Shown: piece by piece, positions 25,489-36,328 of the stretch
Layout: the number at the start of each line of letters is the position of its first letter
Position numbering within the stretch: position 1 is the stretch's first letter
Assembly (NCBI RefSeq): GCF_030450055.1
Contig: NZ_CP118480.1
Coordinates: 3,471,501 to 3,535,500 of the forward strand
DNA: 64,000 bases
Direction: 5' to 3'
Source: Gallaecimonas kandeliae
GTDB lineage: Bacteria; Pseudomonadota; Gammaproteobacteria; Enterobacterales; Gallaecimonadaceae
The notes under the pieces: generated by a model
What the model saw: only the letters and a program-made list of their open reading frames with translations
Told to the model about the DNA's origin: nothing
Databases searched by the model: none
Position numbers and translations under genes: made by a program

Positions 25489-27528
25489 ATGCAGTGGCGG
25501 ATCGCCGACTTTGTCTTCTGTTCATCCACACAGACCCTGACCCAGGGGCAGCAGCAGTATCAGCTTGAACCCATGGCCGTTGAGCTGCTGGCCTATTTCT
25601 GCCAGCACCCCGACCGACTGATCAGCCGTGATGAACTGATCGAACAAGTGTGGAATGGGCGCATCGTCACGGACAATGCCGTCAGCCGGCTGATCACCAA
25701 GTTGCGCAAGGCCCTGCAGGACGATCCGCGCCAGCCTCGCTGCATCGCGACCTTTCCCAAAAAGGGCTACAAGTTCATCGCCCAGGTCAGCCAACTGGAT
25801 GACGCCCCTCTGGAGGCAGCCGATACCCTGACAACAAAGGGCGATGCGGCTGGCAGCACTGGCCGCCACCTGCGCTGGTTTGCCGGTATGGCGGCCCTTG
25901 TCTTGGTGGTTGGACTTATCGCCTGGCTTGGTTTTCCCGCCAAGCAGCCCACCTTCAATTCCGCCAAGGCACTGACCAGCGAGGCGGGAACCAACCTCTT
26001 CCCCGATGTCTCCCCCGACGGCACCCGGTTGTTGTTCATGTCGAACAAGGGGGGGCAGATACATCAATACCTGGAACGCTTGTCGGACAACCGGCAGTTG
26101 GAGATCCACCAGGATGGCATGGGCGTCGGCCCGGCACGATGGAGTGATGACGGCAGCCGGATCGTTTACCTGGCCGCCAACCAGAAAAGCTGCCGCTACT
26201 ATGTTCGAACCGTAGAGGGGATGACGTTAGGGAAGCCGAGGCTGGTACACAATTGCCCGGCGGGCAGTTTCGGCATGGTGTCTTTTACCCACCACAATGA
26301 CGAGATCATCTTTGCAGAGAGAAGCGGCGACACCCCTTACTCCTTGTTTTCACTCAATATCAACAACGGAGAGCCTAAGAGGCTGAATCAGCCCGAGTTG
26401 GTGCTGGGCGGCAACAGCCGCTTCGACCTGCACCCCACAAAGAACCAGCTGCTTATCTCCTCACCCGATGAGCAGCAATGGGAAGGCTTTTACCGGCTGG
26501 ATTTGGACAGCGACGTTCTGTCGCTGCTGTTCAAGCTGGACAGCTATATCTGCTGCGGCATCTGGAGCCAAGATGGCGACAGGGTGGTCCTGATGGGCGA
26601 GCATCCGGCGCGGGAACTGCTGAGTTACGACTTAACCGGCCGGGACAAACAACTGCTGTATCGCGGTTCGCAGCAAATCATGGGGCCCTTTCGCCATCGC
26701 AACGGCAAGGATTACCTCTTCACCGCCAGCCAGGATTATCTCAATGCCCAACTGTTCAATACCCAAACCGGCGACACCAGCGTGCTGCTGGACAGCACCA
26801 CAGACGACAAGCTGGCCACCTTCGCCAATACCGGTGGGCGCCTTGCCTTTGTCAGCCAACGCTCCGGCAGCGAGGAAATCTGGCTGATGAACCTTGCCGA
26901 CAGGCAAACATCCAAACTCACCGACTATCACGACGGCCGCCATTACGTCGACCTGCTCTGGTCGCCGGATGACAGCACGCTGGCCGCCTTGACCCTGAAC
27001 GAGCTACACCTGATCGACGCCAAGAGCGGACGCACCACATTAATCCGCATGCCGCAGGCGGAGATCCGCGGCGTGTCATTCAAGTCCAACAAGCTGTTGT
27101 CCTTCAGCCGCAAGGAAGGTAAACGCTGGCAACTGTACGAATACCAAATGGACAAGGGCGAATTGACAAAAGGCCCTGAGCAGTGGCAATTCGTCCGCTA
27201 CCGGCCGCAGGCGGAAGATACCTTATGGCTCGATCGCCACGACCGGCTCTATGCCGGACAAACACCGAAAGCTGTTACCGACAAGGTATTGACCGGTGAT
27301 TTAATGTTGTACGGACGGCGCTTTAATCTGTTGAAACAGGGCGACCAATGGTATTGGTCCAGCAATTTTCCTCATTACAAGGGAATGAGGTACAGCAAAG
27401 GTCAGGGCAGCCCCAAGACCATATTCCAGAGCAATGCCGCAGGCTTCGATGTGAAACAACAGCAAATAGTCTTCAGCCTGGAAGTGCCGGGCAAGGCCAA
27501 TATCTATCAAACCCGGGATGATCAGTAA
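25489..27528 (+). CDS. CadC-like membrane-anchored winged-helix regulator with propeller-type sensor
   Basis: 679 aa. The cytoplasmic N-terminus is an OmpR/PhoB-type winged helix (about 15-95; LISRDELIEQVWNGRIVTDN, then FPKKGYKFIA). One membrane helix follows at about 130-147 (FAGMAALVLVVGLIAWLGF). The periplasmic part has TolB/PD40 beta-propeller repeats such as FPDVSPDGTRLLFMSNKG, so it may sense an exported ligand or protein. The ATG at 25489 lies 12-13 bases after AAGGAA. It diverges from the S15 hydrolase and is followed 9 bases later by an exported NTF2-like gene. Confidence 0.87.
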   Translation: MQWRIADFVFCSSTQTLTQGQQQYQLEPMAVELLAYFCQHPDRLISRDELIEQVWNGRIVTDNAVSRLITKLRKALQDDPRQPRCIATFPKKGYKFIAQVSQLDDAPLEAADTLTTKGDAAGSTGRHLRWFAGMAALVLVVGLIAWLGFPAKQPTFNSAKALTSEAGTNLFPDVSPDGTRLLFMSNKGGQIHQYLERLSDNRQLEIHQDGMGVGPARWSDDGSRIVYLAANQKSCRYYVRTVEGMTLGKPRLVHNCPAGSFGMVSFTHHNDEIIFAERSGDTPYSLFSLNINNGEPKRLNQPELVLGGNSRFDLHPTKNQLLISSPDEQQWEGFYRLDLDSDVLSLLFKLDSYICCGIWSQDGDRVVLMGEHPARELLSYDLTGRDKQLLYRGSQQIMGPFRHRNGKDYLFTASQDYLNAQLFNTQTGDTSVLLDSTTDDKLATFANTGGRLAFVSQRSGSEEIWLMNLADRQTSKLTDYHDGRHYVDLLWSPDDSTLAALTLNELHLIDAKSGRTTLIRMPQAEIRGVSFKSNKLLSFSRKEGKRWQLYEYQMDKGELTKGPEQWQFVRYRPQAEDTLWLDRHDRLYAGQTPKAVTDKVLTGDLMLYGRRFNLLKQGDQWYWSSNFPHYKGMRYSKGQGSPKTIFQSNAAGFDVKQQQIVFSLEVPGKANIYQTRDDQ

Positions 27529-28036
27529 GGGAGGGCGGTGATATTTACGCTGTTCTTAAAATACGCGTTAGCGCCAATAACCCTTACATCATTTGAAAAT
27601 AACAAGAACCATTTAAAACTAACGCTAGGATCAATCACCATATCTTTTCGTTCCATTTTACGCTGTAGCCTCGCCGCTCTTATTGCCGCCTCCCTATATA
27701 GCCCCATTGCCCTTGCCGAGCAGAATAACGCCAAAGACGTGGCGGCGATCCAGCAGGTCGTCGACCGCTTCGGGGCTGCCATCAAGGAAAAGGACGTCGA
27801 CGCCTTCAAAAGGCTGTTCTATTCGGCCAAGCCGGAGCAAGTGGTTTGGCAGTTTGCCGTGGAAGATAGCCGCCTGGCGCGCATTCAAAAATTCAAGCCC
27901 GAAGCCAGGAAGGCCCGCCATGTGCCGACCAACAATTACCTCACCGCCATCCAGGGCATTGCCGCCGAGCCGCTCCCCACCGAGGAAAAGTTTATCAACG
28001 TCAAGATCGATACCGACGGCGAAGTCGGCTCTGTGG

Positions 28037-29084
28037 GGCGTTGTTGATCAAATCAGAGCCTGGAAAGCCTGCTCCTAAAGGGCTTGCTGCCCTTAACTGA
28101 CCTGGCGAACAGGCATGCCGAGGCCCAGCATTTTGTTCATCACCTTCACCCCAGCCAAAGCCTCTGCCACTTGGCCGTTGTAGTCGCGCAGACTCAGCTT
28201 CGGGCTGATGAGCTGCTTGTATCGCGACATAGCCGTTTCCGCTTTTGAGCGTTGGTGATAGCCGCTTTCCCTTTTCCACTCGGCCAGTTGCCCGGCTTTC
28301 AGCGCCGCCACTGCCTCGTTCCTTGGGTGACCTTGCTCCCAGTACCCCGCTGTCTTGCGAGGCGGGATGCTGGCTTTGGCGCCTTTTCTTTGCAGTAGCC
28401 GGTGGCAGGCTCTGCTGTCGTAAGCCCCGTCGGCGCTGACTTGGTCGATACGGCGGCGCAGAGGATTGAGCAGGCCGGGCAGTACCTCGCTATCACCGAC
28501 GTTTTCCAGGCTGACTTCGGCGGCGATAGCCTCATGGGTCTGCGCATCGACGGCCAGGTGTAGCTTGCGCCAGACACGGCGCTTCTCCTTGCCGTACTTG
28601 CGTTGCTTCCACTCGCCTTCGCCATAGACCTTGAGCCCGGTGGCGTCGATAACCAGGTGGGCAACTGGGCCCTTGCTGGGCAGGCGGTAGCGGATGTTGA
28701 CCGTCTTGGCGCGCTTGCTGATGCAGCTGTAACTGGGCGAGGTCAACGGCAGTTCCATCAACTGGAATAGCGAGTTGATAAAGCCTTCCAAGGCACGCAG
28801 CGGCAGGTCGAACAGGCCCTTGAGCATCAGCGCTGTCTCGATGGCGGTGTCGCTGTATTCGAAACCACGACCCCGACCGCCGTGATGCTGTTGGCAATGC
28901 CAATGGCGGGTAGCCGCTTCATCCATCCAGAAGGTTAATGAGCCTCGGTTAACCAAGGCGCGGTTGTAGTCTGCCCAATTGGTGATAGTGCGTTTAGCCT
29001 GACCCATCTGCTGTTCCCCATCGATACGTCGGGGATCGGATCACAGTCAGGCGGATTGGTTCACCGGATTTGGGAAACAACGCC
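28037..29084 (-). mobile_element. IS5-family (IS903 group) insertion sequence, complete
   Basis: 1,048 bases. Terminal inverted repeats GGCGTTGTTGATCAAATC (28037-28054) and GGCGTTGTTTCCCAAATC (complement of 29067-29084) match at 15 of 18 bases and resemble IS903 ends (GGCTTTGTTGAATAAATC). Perfect 9-base direct repeats GCTCTGTGG flank it at 28028-28036 and 29085-29093, the IS903-group duplication length. It carries one intact transposase gene and looks recently inserted. Confidence 0.96.
28093..29007 (-). CDS. IS903-group transposase (IS5 family DDE)
   Basis: 304 aa, full length for the group. DDE residues are visible: VIDATGLKVYGEGEW (first Asp), VSADGAYDSR (second Asp) and the Y-2-R-3-E signature YHQRSKAE before SRYKQLI. 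The N-terminus MGQAKRTITNWADYNRALVN and RGSLTFWMDE match IS903/IS102 relatives. It reads opposite to the gene it interrupts. With intact ends and target repeats it is probably still active. Confidence 0.96.
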   Translation of the reverse strand: MGQAKRTITNWADYNRALVNRGSLTFWMDEAATRHWHCQQHHGGRGRGFEYSDTAIETALMLKGLFDLPLRALEGFINSLFQLMELPLTSPSYSCISKRAKTVNIRYRLPSKGPVAHLVIDATGLKVYGEGEWKQRKYGKEKRRVWRKLHLAVDAQTHEAIAAEVSLENVGDSEVLPGLLNPLRRRIDQVSADGAYDSRACHRLLQRKGAKASIPPRKTAGYWEQGHPRNEAVAALKAGQLAEWKRESGYHQRSKAETAMSRYKQLISPKLSLRDYNGQVAEALAGVKVMNKMLGLGMPVRQVS

Positions 29085-29391
29085 GCTCTGTGGCCTTCGA
29101 CTACGACTGGAGGGGGTGGAGAGCGATCAAGCCAAGGTTGCGGCCTGGACTATGGTGCCCGCGCCGATGTCGCTGAGTCGCTGGCGCTCGCGCCGTGGTG
29201 TGCCCTGCCCCCCCTGCGCCTCCGATGCGATATCACTTTGGTTTATCGACTGGCCGCTGGCGGCTGGCGCCCCGTCGCAATCACCCGAACATTGGCATGA
29301 ACGCCCCTTGGCGATGGCCTACCTTTCGCTAGCGTCTGCCCGCGGCGCACCTGAGGGTTGGCCGCTTCAACAAACCAATAGGGAGGTTCGA

Positions 29392-30135
29392 ATGACAGGC
29401 AGGATGGATAGGCATGGAGGATGGTTTGTGGGTGCCGGGCTTCTGGCGGTGGCGTGGGCCGCGCCAACGGTGGCGGCTGACAAGGCGGAGGACCTTTCGG
29501 CGCTCCTGAAGCGCCAGACCCAGGCTTTCTCGGAAGCCGGCCAGGTGGGTGACGCAGCCACCATGGCGCGCTACCTGGATGACAAGGTGGTGTTCACGGT
29601 CGAAAACGGCGGCATTTTCACCAAGAAGGATATTGTGGATGGCGCGTCGCCGTTACCGGGCGAACGCCATATCGAGGTGACCAAATGGCAGCTGGTGCCG
29701 CAGGGCGATGTCGCCACCGCCACCTTTGTCGATCACCTGACCATGGCGTTCCACGGCCAAACCCTGGTGTATGATTTCCAATCCACCGAAACCTGGGCCA
29801 AGCGCCCGGACGGCTGGAAGATGATCTCAAGCCACACTATGGTGGTGCCCAAGGACCCGCCGGCGCTCAAGCAGACCGCGGCCGAATTGGATGCCTATGT
29901 CGGCACCTATGCGCTTGATACCGCTTTCAAGGTCAGGATCTGGCGTGATGGCGACCAGCTGTTCATGAACCAGAATGGCGGCGATGCCGTGCCGCTCAAG
30001 GTCGAGATCCGCGATGTGCTGTTCACGCCCGGTGCGGTGGGCCGGCGGCTGTTCGAGCGCAATGCCGTGGGCCAGGTCACCGGCTTCATCAGCCGCAAGA
30101 ACGGCAGCGACATGCACCTGAAGAAAGAGGCCTGA
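29392..30135 (+). CDS. Exported NTF2-like (DUF4440-type) protein
   Basis: 247 aa. The signal peptide (GGWFVGAGLLAVAWAAPTVAA) is followed by an NTF2-like domain (about 38-150; LKRQTQAFSEAGQVGDAATM to SSHTMVV) with ETWAKRPDGWKMISSH as the typical last strand. A second region of about 80 residues (YVGTYALDTAFKVRIWRDGD) resembles DUF3471-type beta domains. GGGAGG precedes the ATG; the open frame to 29056 runs back into the IS and is rejected. It pairs with the disrupted NTF2-like gene upstream and might once have formed an operon with it. The ligand is unknown. Confidence 0.8.
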   Translation: MTGRMDRHGGWFVGAGLLAVAWAAPTVAADKAEDLSALLKRQTQAFSEAGQVGDAATMARYLDDKVVFTVENGGIFTKKDIVDGASPLPGERHIEVTKWQLVPQGDVATATFVDHLTMAFHGQTLVYDFQSTETWAKRPDGWKMISSHTMVVPKDPPALKQTAAELDAYVGTYALDTAFKVRIWRDGDQLFMNQNGGDAVPLKVEIRDVLFTPGAVGRRLFERNAVGQVTGFISRKNGSDMHLKKEA

Positions 30136-32721
<2,586 letters not shown>

Positions 32722-32742
32722 AGCCGATAAGGCACGGCTAAG

Positions 32743-32770
32743 AAGGCGGCGCTCTCAAGCGCCGCCTTTT
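32743..32770 (+). terminator. Rho-independent terminator after katG
   Basis: AAGGCGGCGCT and AGCGCCGCCTTTT form an 11-base stem with a short loop and end in TTTTC, 21 bases after the katG stop. Confidence 0.9.
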
Positions 32771-32867
32771 CTTTGCGCGAGAGCCTGGCCGTTGGTCGCA
32801 AAGTGCCCTCTCGCCGCACCGGATTTGGTAACCTGCTCACCAAAACCGGCTCAGCGAAGGAAGACCC

Positions 32868-33791
32868 ATGAATCAAGCAGTCCGCTATCCCATAGGTACC
32901 GAAGGCCAACCCTGGGGCGAGGCAGAAAAGGCCCAGTGGTTGGCCCGGCAACAGGTGCAGCGCAGCTACCAGGACGAAGTGGTGGCGCCCTACCGGCAGC
33001 TGCCCGCCGAGCTGGAAAGGCTCCAGTACGGGGCCCTGAGCTACGATCCGGCCCGCTTCCCGCTGCTGGCCCTCAAGACCCCCAACTGGCAGCCCGGCAA
33101 GCCCCTGGTGCTGGTGACAGGCGGCATCCACGGCTACGAGACCAGCGGCGTCCAAGGCGCCCTGCAGTTCGCCAGGGAAAAGGCCCTGGCCTACGGCGAG
33201 CACTTCAACCTGCTGATCGTGCCCTGCGTCAGCCCCTGGGGCTTTGAAGTGATCAACCGCTGGAACCCCCTGGCCCTGGATCCGAACCGCTCTTTCTTCA
33301 AGGACAGCCCGGCCGAGGAGTCGGCGGCCCTGATGGCGCTGGTGGCCCAGTTCGAGGCACCCTTCCTGGCCCACATCGACCTGCACGAAACCACCGACAG
33401 CGACGAGAGCGAATTCCGCCCGGCCCTGGCGGCCCGTGACGGCAAACCCTTCGAGCCGGGTACCATCCCCGACGGCTTCTACGTGGTGGACGACAGCGCC
33501 AACCCCCAACCCGCCTTCCAGCAGGCCATCATCGAGGCCGTGGCCAAGGTGACCCACATAGCGCCGGCGGACGAAAAAGGCGAGATCATCGGCTCCAAGG
33601 TGGTCCAGCCCGGGGTGATCCAGTATCAGCTGAAGAAGCTGGGACTCTGCGCCAGGGTCACTGACGCCCCCTTCACCTGCACCACAGAGGTTTACCCGGA
33701 CAGCCCCAAAGCCACGCCCGAGATCTGCAACGCCGCCCAGGTGGCGGCCATCTGTGGCGGCCTCGACTACCTGCTGGCCCAGCAGGTCTGA
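32868..33791 (+). CDS. M14 family zinc carboxypeptidase-like protein
   Basis: 307 aa, cytoplasmic (no signal peptide). It belongs to the M14/succinylglutamate-desuccinylase-like clan. The zinc ligands are visible as GGIHGYETSG (HxxE) near residue 88 and the later His in HIDLHETTDSDE. Other family blocks are VPCVSPWGFEVINRWNP and LDPNRSFF. It probably trims C-terminal residues from small peptides or amide conjugates; the substrate is unknown. GAAGGAAGACCC precedes the ATG. Confidence 0.87.
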   Translation: MNQAVRYPIGTEGQPWGEAEKAQWLARQQVQRSYQDEVVAPYRQLPAELERLQYGALSYDPARFPLLALKTPNWQPGKPLVLVTGGIHGYETSGVQGALQFAREKALAYGEHFNLLIVPCVSPWGFEVINRWNPLALDPNRSFFKDSPAEESAALMALVAQFEAPFLAHIDLHETTDSDESEFRPALAARDGKPFEPGTIPDGFYVVDDSANPQPAFQQAIIEAVAKVTHIAPADEKGEIIGSKVVQPGVIQYQLKKLGLCARVTDAPFTCTTEVYPDSPKATPEICNAAQVAAICGGLDYLLAQQV

Positions 33792-33841
33792 ACGGCACCA
33801 GGGCGGCACGGCTGCCCTGGCCATACCAAGGACGGATGCCC

Positions 33842-34246
33842 ATGAAAAAATACCTGCCGCTGCTGCTCGCCCTTGGCGGCCCCGCCGGCGCCGGTGAGCT
33901 CAAGCCCTTCACCAGCGACGGCTGCAGCGACTTCCCCGACGGCACCCCGGCGCAGAAACAGCTCTGGCTGTCCTGCTGCCGCCGGCACGACCTGGCCTAC
34001 TGGCAGGGCGGCACCTACCAGCAGCGCCTGGACGCCGACCTGGCGCTGCGCGCCTGTGTGGCCAAGGTGGGGGAGCCCGCCATAGGGCTGGTGATGCTGG
34101 CCGGGGTCAGGATGGGGGGCACACCCTTGCTGCCCACCCGCTTCCGCTGGGGCTACGGCTGGCCCTACCCCCGCCTCTACGGGCCCTTGTCAGAAGAGGA
34201 ACGCCAGGAGGTCAAGGCCCTGGCCCCGGACCACGCCACTCCCTGA
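33842..34246 (+). CDS. Small exported phospholipase-A2-like protein
   Basis: 134 aa with a short signal peptide (MKKYLPLLLALGGPAGA). The motif SCCRRHDLAYWQGG holds the Cys-Cys-x-x-His-Asp core of phospholipase A2 (His49, Asp50), preceded by a loop FTSDGCSDFPDG that could stand for the calcium loop. The tail LPTRFRWGYGWPYPRLYG is conserved in relatives I recall from other proteobacteria. Enzymatic activity is unproven. AAGGA sits 9 bases before this ATG; the ATG at 33836 is too close to it. It is convergent with the FKBP gene. Confidence 0.72.
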   Translation: MKKYLPLLLALGGPAGAGELKPFTSDGCSDFPDGTPAQKQLWLSCCRRHDLAYWQGGTYQQRLDADLALRACVAKVGEPAIGLVMLAGVRMGGTPLLPTRFRWGYGWPYPRLYGPLSEEERQEVKALAPDHATP

Positions 34247-34248
34247 CT

Positions 34249-34590
34249 TCAGTCGTCCCGGGTCAGCACTTCCAGCAGTTCTATCTCGAACACCAGGTTG
34301 GACCCCGGCTTGATGTGCTGGCCCACCTGGCGCTCGCCGTAGGCCAAATCGGCGGGAACGAAGAGGCGGCGTTTGCCTCCCACCTTCATGCCCATCAGCC
34401 CCAGGTCCCAACCCTTGATCACCCGGCCTGTGCCGATAACGCACTGGAAGGGCCGGCCCTTGGCATAGCTGGAATCGAACTCGGTGCCGTCTTCCAGGGT
34501 GCCGCGGTACTGGGTGGTGATCAGGGCGCCCTTGACCACGGCCTTGCCGTCGCCAAGCTGGATGTCTTCAATCTTCAGTTCGTCGTTCAT
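34249..34590 (-). CDS. FKBP-type peptidyl-prolyl isomerase
   Basis: 113 aa, single-domain cytoplasmic FKBP that speeds proline cis-trans isomerisation. Family residues are visible: ITTQYRGTLEDGTEFDSSYA, then VIKGWDLGLMGMKVGGKRRL, LAYGER and VFEIELLEV. The ATG at 34590 has GGAG 9 bases upstream; the much longer open frame to 35124 is the antisense of the next gene. It stops 3 bases from the end of the PLA2-like gene, head to head. Confidence 0.95.
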   Translation of the reverse strand: MNDELKIEDIQLGDGKAVVKGALITTQYRGTLEDGTEFDSSYAKGRPFQCVIGTGRVIKGWDLGLMGMKVGGKRRLFVPADLAYGERQVGQHIKPGSNLVFEIELLEVLTRDD

Positions 34591-34722
34591 GGTTACGGCT
34601 CCGTCTCGGTATGGGCCGATTCTACGGCAGCCCGGCCGGGCCGGCCATCGCTCACGGGGCTGGTGCGCCGGCGCCCCAGGCTTTAAGCTGGTCAAAATAC
34701 CGGCTAATACAAGGAGTTGATC

Positions 34723-35106
34723 ATGGCAGGTCCTGCCGCCGCCGGCGCCCTCATCTACGCCAAGGATCTCGACAGGCTCAGCGCCTTCTACCGCCAGCTG
34801 CTGGCCATGGAGCTGCTGCACGGCTCGGCCGAACTGGCGGTGCTGGAGTCCCCCGCCTTCCAGCTGCTGATCCACGCCATACCGCCCCAGTACGCCAAGG
34901 ACATCAGCATCAGCAGCCCGCCGGCACGGCGGGAAAACTGCGCCATCAAGCTGTTCTTCACGGTGCCGGACCTCGCCGCCGCCGGTGCCCTGGCCGGGCG
35001 CCTGGGGGGCGAACTCTTCGACGAAGAATGGCAAGGCCCCGGTTTCGTGGTGCGCAACGCCATGGACCCCGAAGGCAACGTCTTCCAGCTCAGGCAAAAC
35101 CACTGA
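34723..35106 (+). CDS. VOC (glyoxalase/bleomycin resistance) family protein
   Basis: 127 aa, a two-module VOC fold. It starts AAGALIYAKDLDRLSAFYRQ and ends FVVRNAMDPEGNVFQLRQ, where the last Glu/Gln region gives the usual metal or ligand site. It could be a glyoxalase-type enzyme or a binding protein; the substrate is unknown. AAGGAG lies just before the ATG. It opens a run of four same-strand genes ending at the terminator at 37518. Confidence 0.9.
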   Translation: MAGPAAAGALIYAKDLDRLSAFYRQLLAMELLHGSAELAVLESPAFQLLIHAIPPQYAKDISISSPPARRENCAIKLFFTVPDLAAAGALAGRLGGELFDEEWQGPGFVVRNAMDPEGNVFQLRQNH

Positions 35107-35122
35107 CCCAGGAGATAAGCTC

Positions 35123-35557
35123 ATGGACGAGATACTGGTCCGCTACCTGCACTTCATCGGCATCATGACCTTGGCCGCCACCCTGGTGGCCGAGCACCTG
35201 CTGCTGGCCCCCAGCCTGGCCCCGGCCCAGTTGCGGCGCCTGGCCCGCATCGACGCCATCTATGGCCTGGCCGCCCTGCTGGTGCTGGGGGCCGGCCTGA
35301 CCCTCTGGCTGGGGGTGGGCAAACCGGCCGTCTTCTACAGCCATAACTGGGTCTTCCACCTGAAACTGACCCTCTTCGTGCTGCTGGCGCTGCTGTCCAT
35401 CTATCCGACCCGCTTCTTCCTCAAGCACCGCAACAGCGAAGCGGAAGTGGCCGTGCCCAAGGCCATCGTCATGGTGGTGCGCACCGAGCTGCTGCTGCTC
35501 CTGGTCATCCCGCTGCTGGCAGCCACCATGGCCAAGGGCGTGGGGCTGGCCCAGTGA
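35123..35557 (+). CDS. DUF2214 family membrane protein
   Basis: 144 aa with four hydrophobic helices (about 7-25, 45-65, 76-98, 120-140). The N-terminus MDEILVRYLHFIGIMTLAAT and the block FYSHNWVFHLKLTLFVLLAL fit DUF2214. The role is unknown. AGGAGATAAGCTC precedes the ATG, 16 bases after the VOC gene. Its stop overlaps the GTG of the racemase gene (GTGA), so the two are coupled. Confidence 0.85.
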   Translation: MDEILVRYLHFIGIMTLAATLVAEHLLLAPSLAPAQLRRLARIDAIYGLAALLVLGAGLTLWLGVGKPAVFYSHNWVFHLKLTLFVLLALLSIYPTRFFLKHRNSEAEVAVPKAIVMVVRTELLLLLVIPLLAATMAKGVGLAQ

Positions 35558-36270
35558 AGGCCAGGCACCTGGGTATCGCCGCCATCAGCGCCGAAGGGGC
35601 GGCCCTTTGCTACCGCACCCTGGTCCAGGAGGCCCAGGCCGCCATGGGCGAACATGCCCACCCCGAGATCAGCCTGCACTGCTTCTCCATGAGCGAGCAC
35701 ATGGCCGCCATAGAGGCGGGGGACTGGCCACAGGTGGGGCGCCTGCTGCTGGCCTCGGCCCAGAAACTGGTTGCCGGCGGCGCCGAGCTGCTGCTCTGCC
35801 CCGACAACACTGTCCACCCCGGCCTGGCGCTGATCCGGGCCCAATCCCCGGCGCCCTGGCTCCATATCGGCGAGGAGGTGGCCAAGGCCGCCCAGGCCAG
35901 AGGCTTCAGGCGCATCGGCGTGCTGGGCACCCGCTTCCTGATGGAAGGCCCCGTCTACCCCCAGGCCCTGGCGGCCTTGGGCATGGAAGCGGTGATCCCG
36001 GATGAGGCGCAGCGCCTCGGCATCCACCGGCGGATCTTCGGCGAACTGGTGCAGGGGCGCTTCGAACCCGAGACCAGGCGCTATTTCCAGGCAGTGATCC
36101 AGACACTGGCCGACCAGGGCTGCGACGCCGTAGTGCTGGGCTGCACCGAGATCCCGCTGCTGATCGGTGAAAGCGATTCGCCGCTGCCGGTGCTGGACTC
36201 CACCCGCCTCCTGGCCAGGGCCGCACTGCGCTTTGCGATCAACCCCGGTATTTCACCCGAGGGGCCGTGA
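35554..36270 (+). CDS. Aspartate/glutamate racemase family protein
   Basis: 238 aa, cofactor-independent racemase fold. The two catalytic cysteines are in place: Cys82 in LLCPDNT and Cys197 in VLGCTEIPLL. This suggests racemisation of aspartate, glutamate or a related acid; the exact substrate is unknown. It starts with GTG overlapping the DUF2214 stop. A separate GGDEF gene follows 58 bases later. Confidence 0.93.
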   Translation: MKARHLGIAAISAEGAALCYRTLVQEAQAAMGEHAHPEISLHCFSMSEHMAAIEAGDWPQVGRLLLASAQKLVAGGAELLLCPDNTVHPGLALIRAQSPAPWLHIGEEVAKAAQARGFRRIGVLGTRFLMEGPVYPQALAALGMEAVIPDEAQRLGIHRRIFGELVQGRFEPETRRYFQAVIQTLADQGCDAVVLGCTEIPLLIGESDSPLPVLDSTRLLARAALRFAINPGISPEGP

Positions 36271-36328
36271 CAATAGTGCCTTCTTGAGCCCTAATAACGC
36301 CTGCTTAACATCCAGCGCCGGGAAACCC

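Larger units (their letters stand above)
27538..29300 (+). pseudogene. Exported NTF2-like gene disrupted by an IS903-group element
   Basis: A GTG start after AGGGAGG opens a frame with a signal-type helix (CSLAALIAASLYSPIALA) and an NTF2/SnoaL-like body (AIQQVVDRFGAAIKEKDVDA). The frame reaches IDTDGEVGSV and then enters the insertion at 28037, stopping after 169 codons. Removing the element and one target copy restores SVAFDYDW, which fits the family. Downstream the frame ends soon, but a one-base shift in the GGGGG run near 29110 opens LVYRLAAGGWRPVAIT, like an NTF2 C-terminus, to 29300. The C-terminal reconstruction is tentative. Confidence 0.7.
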
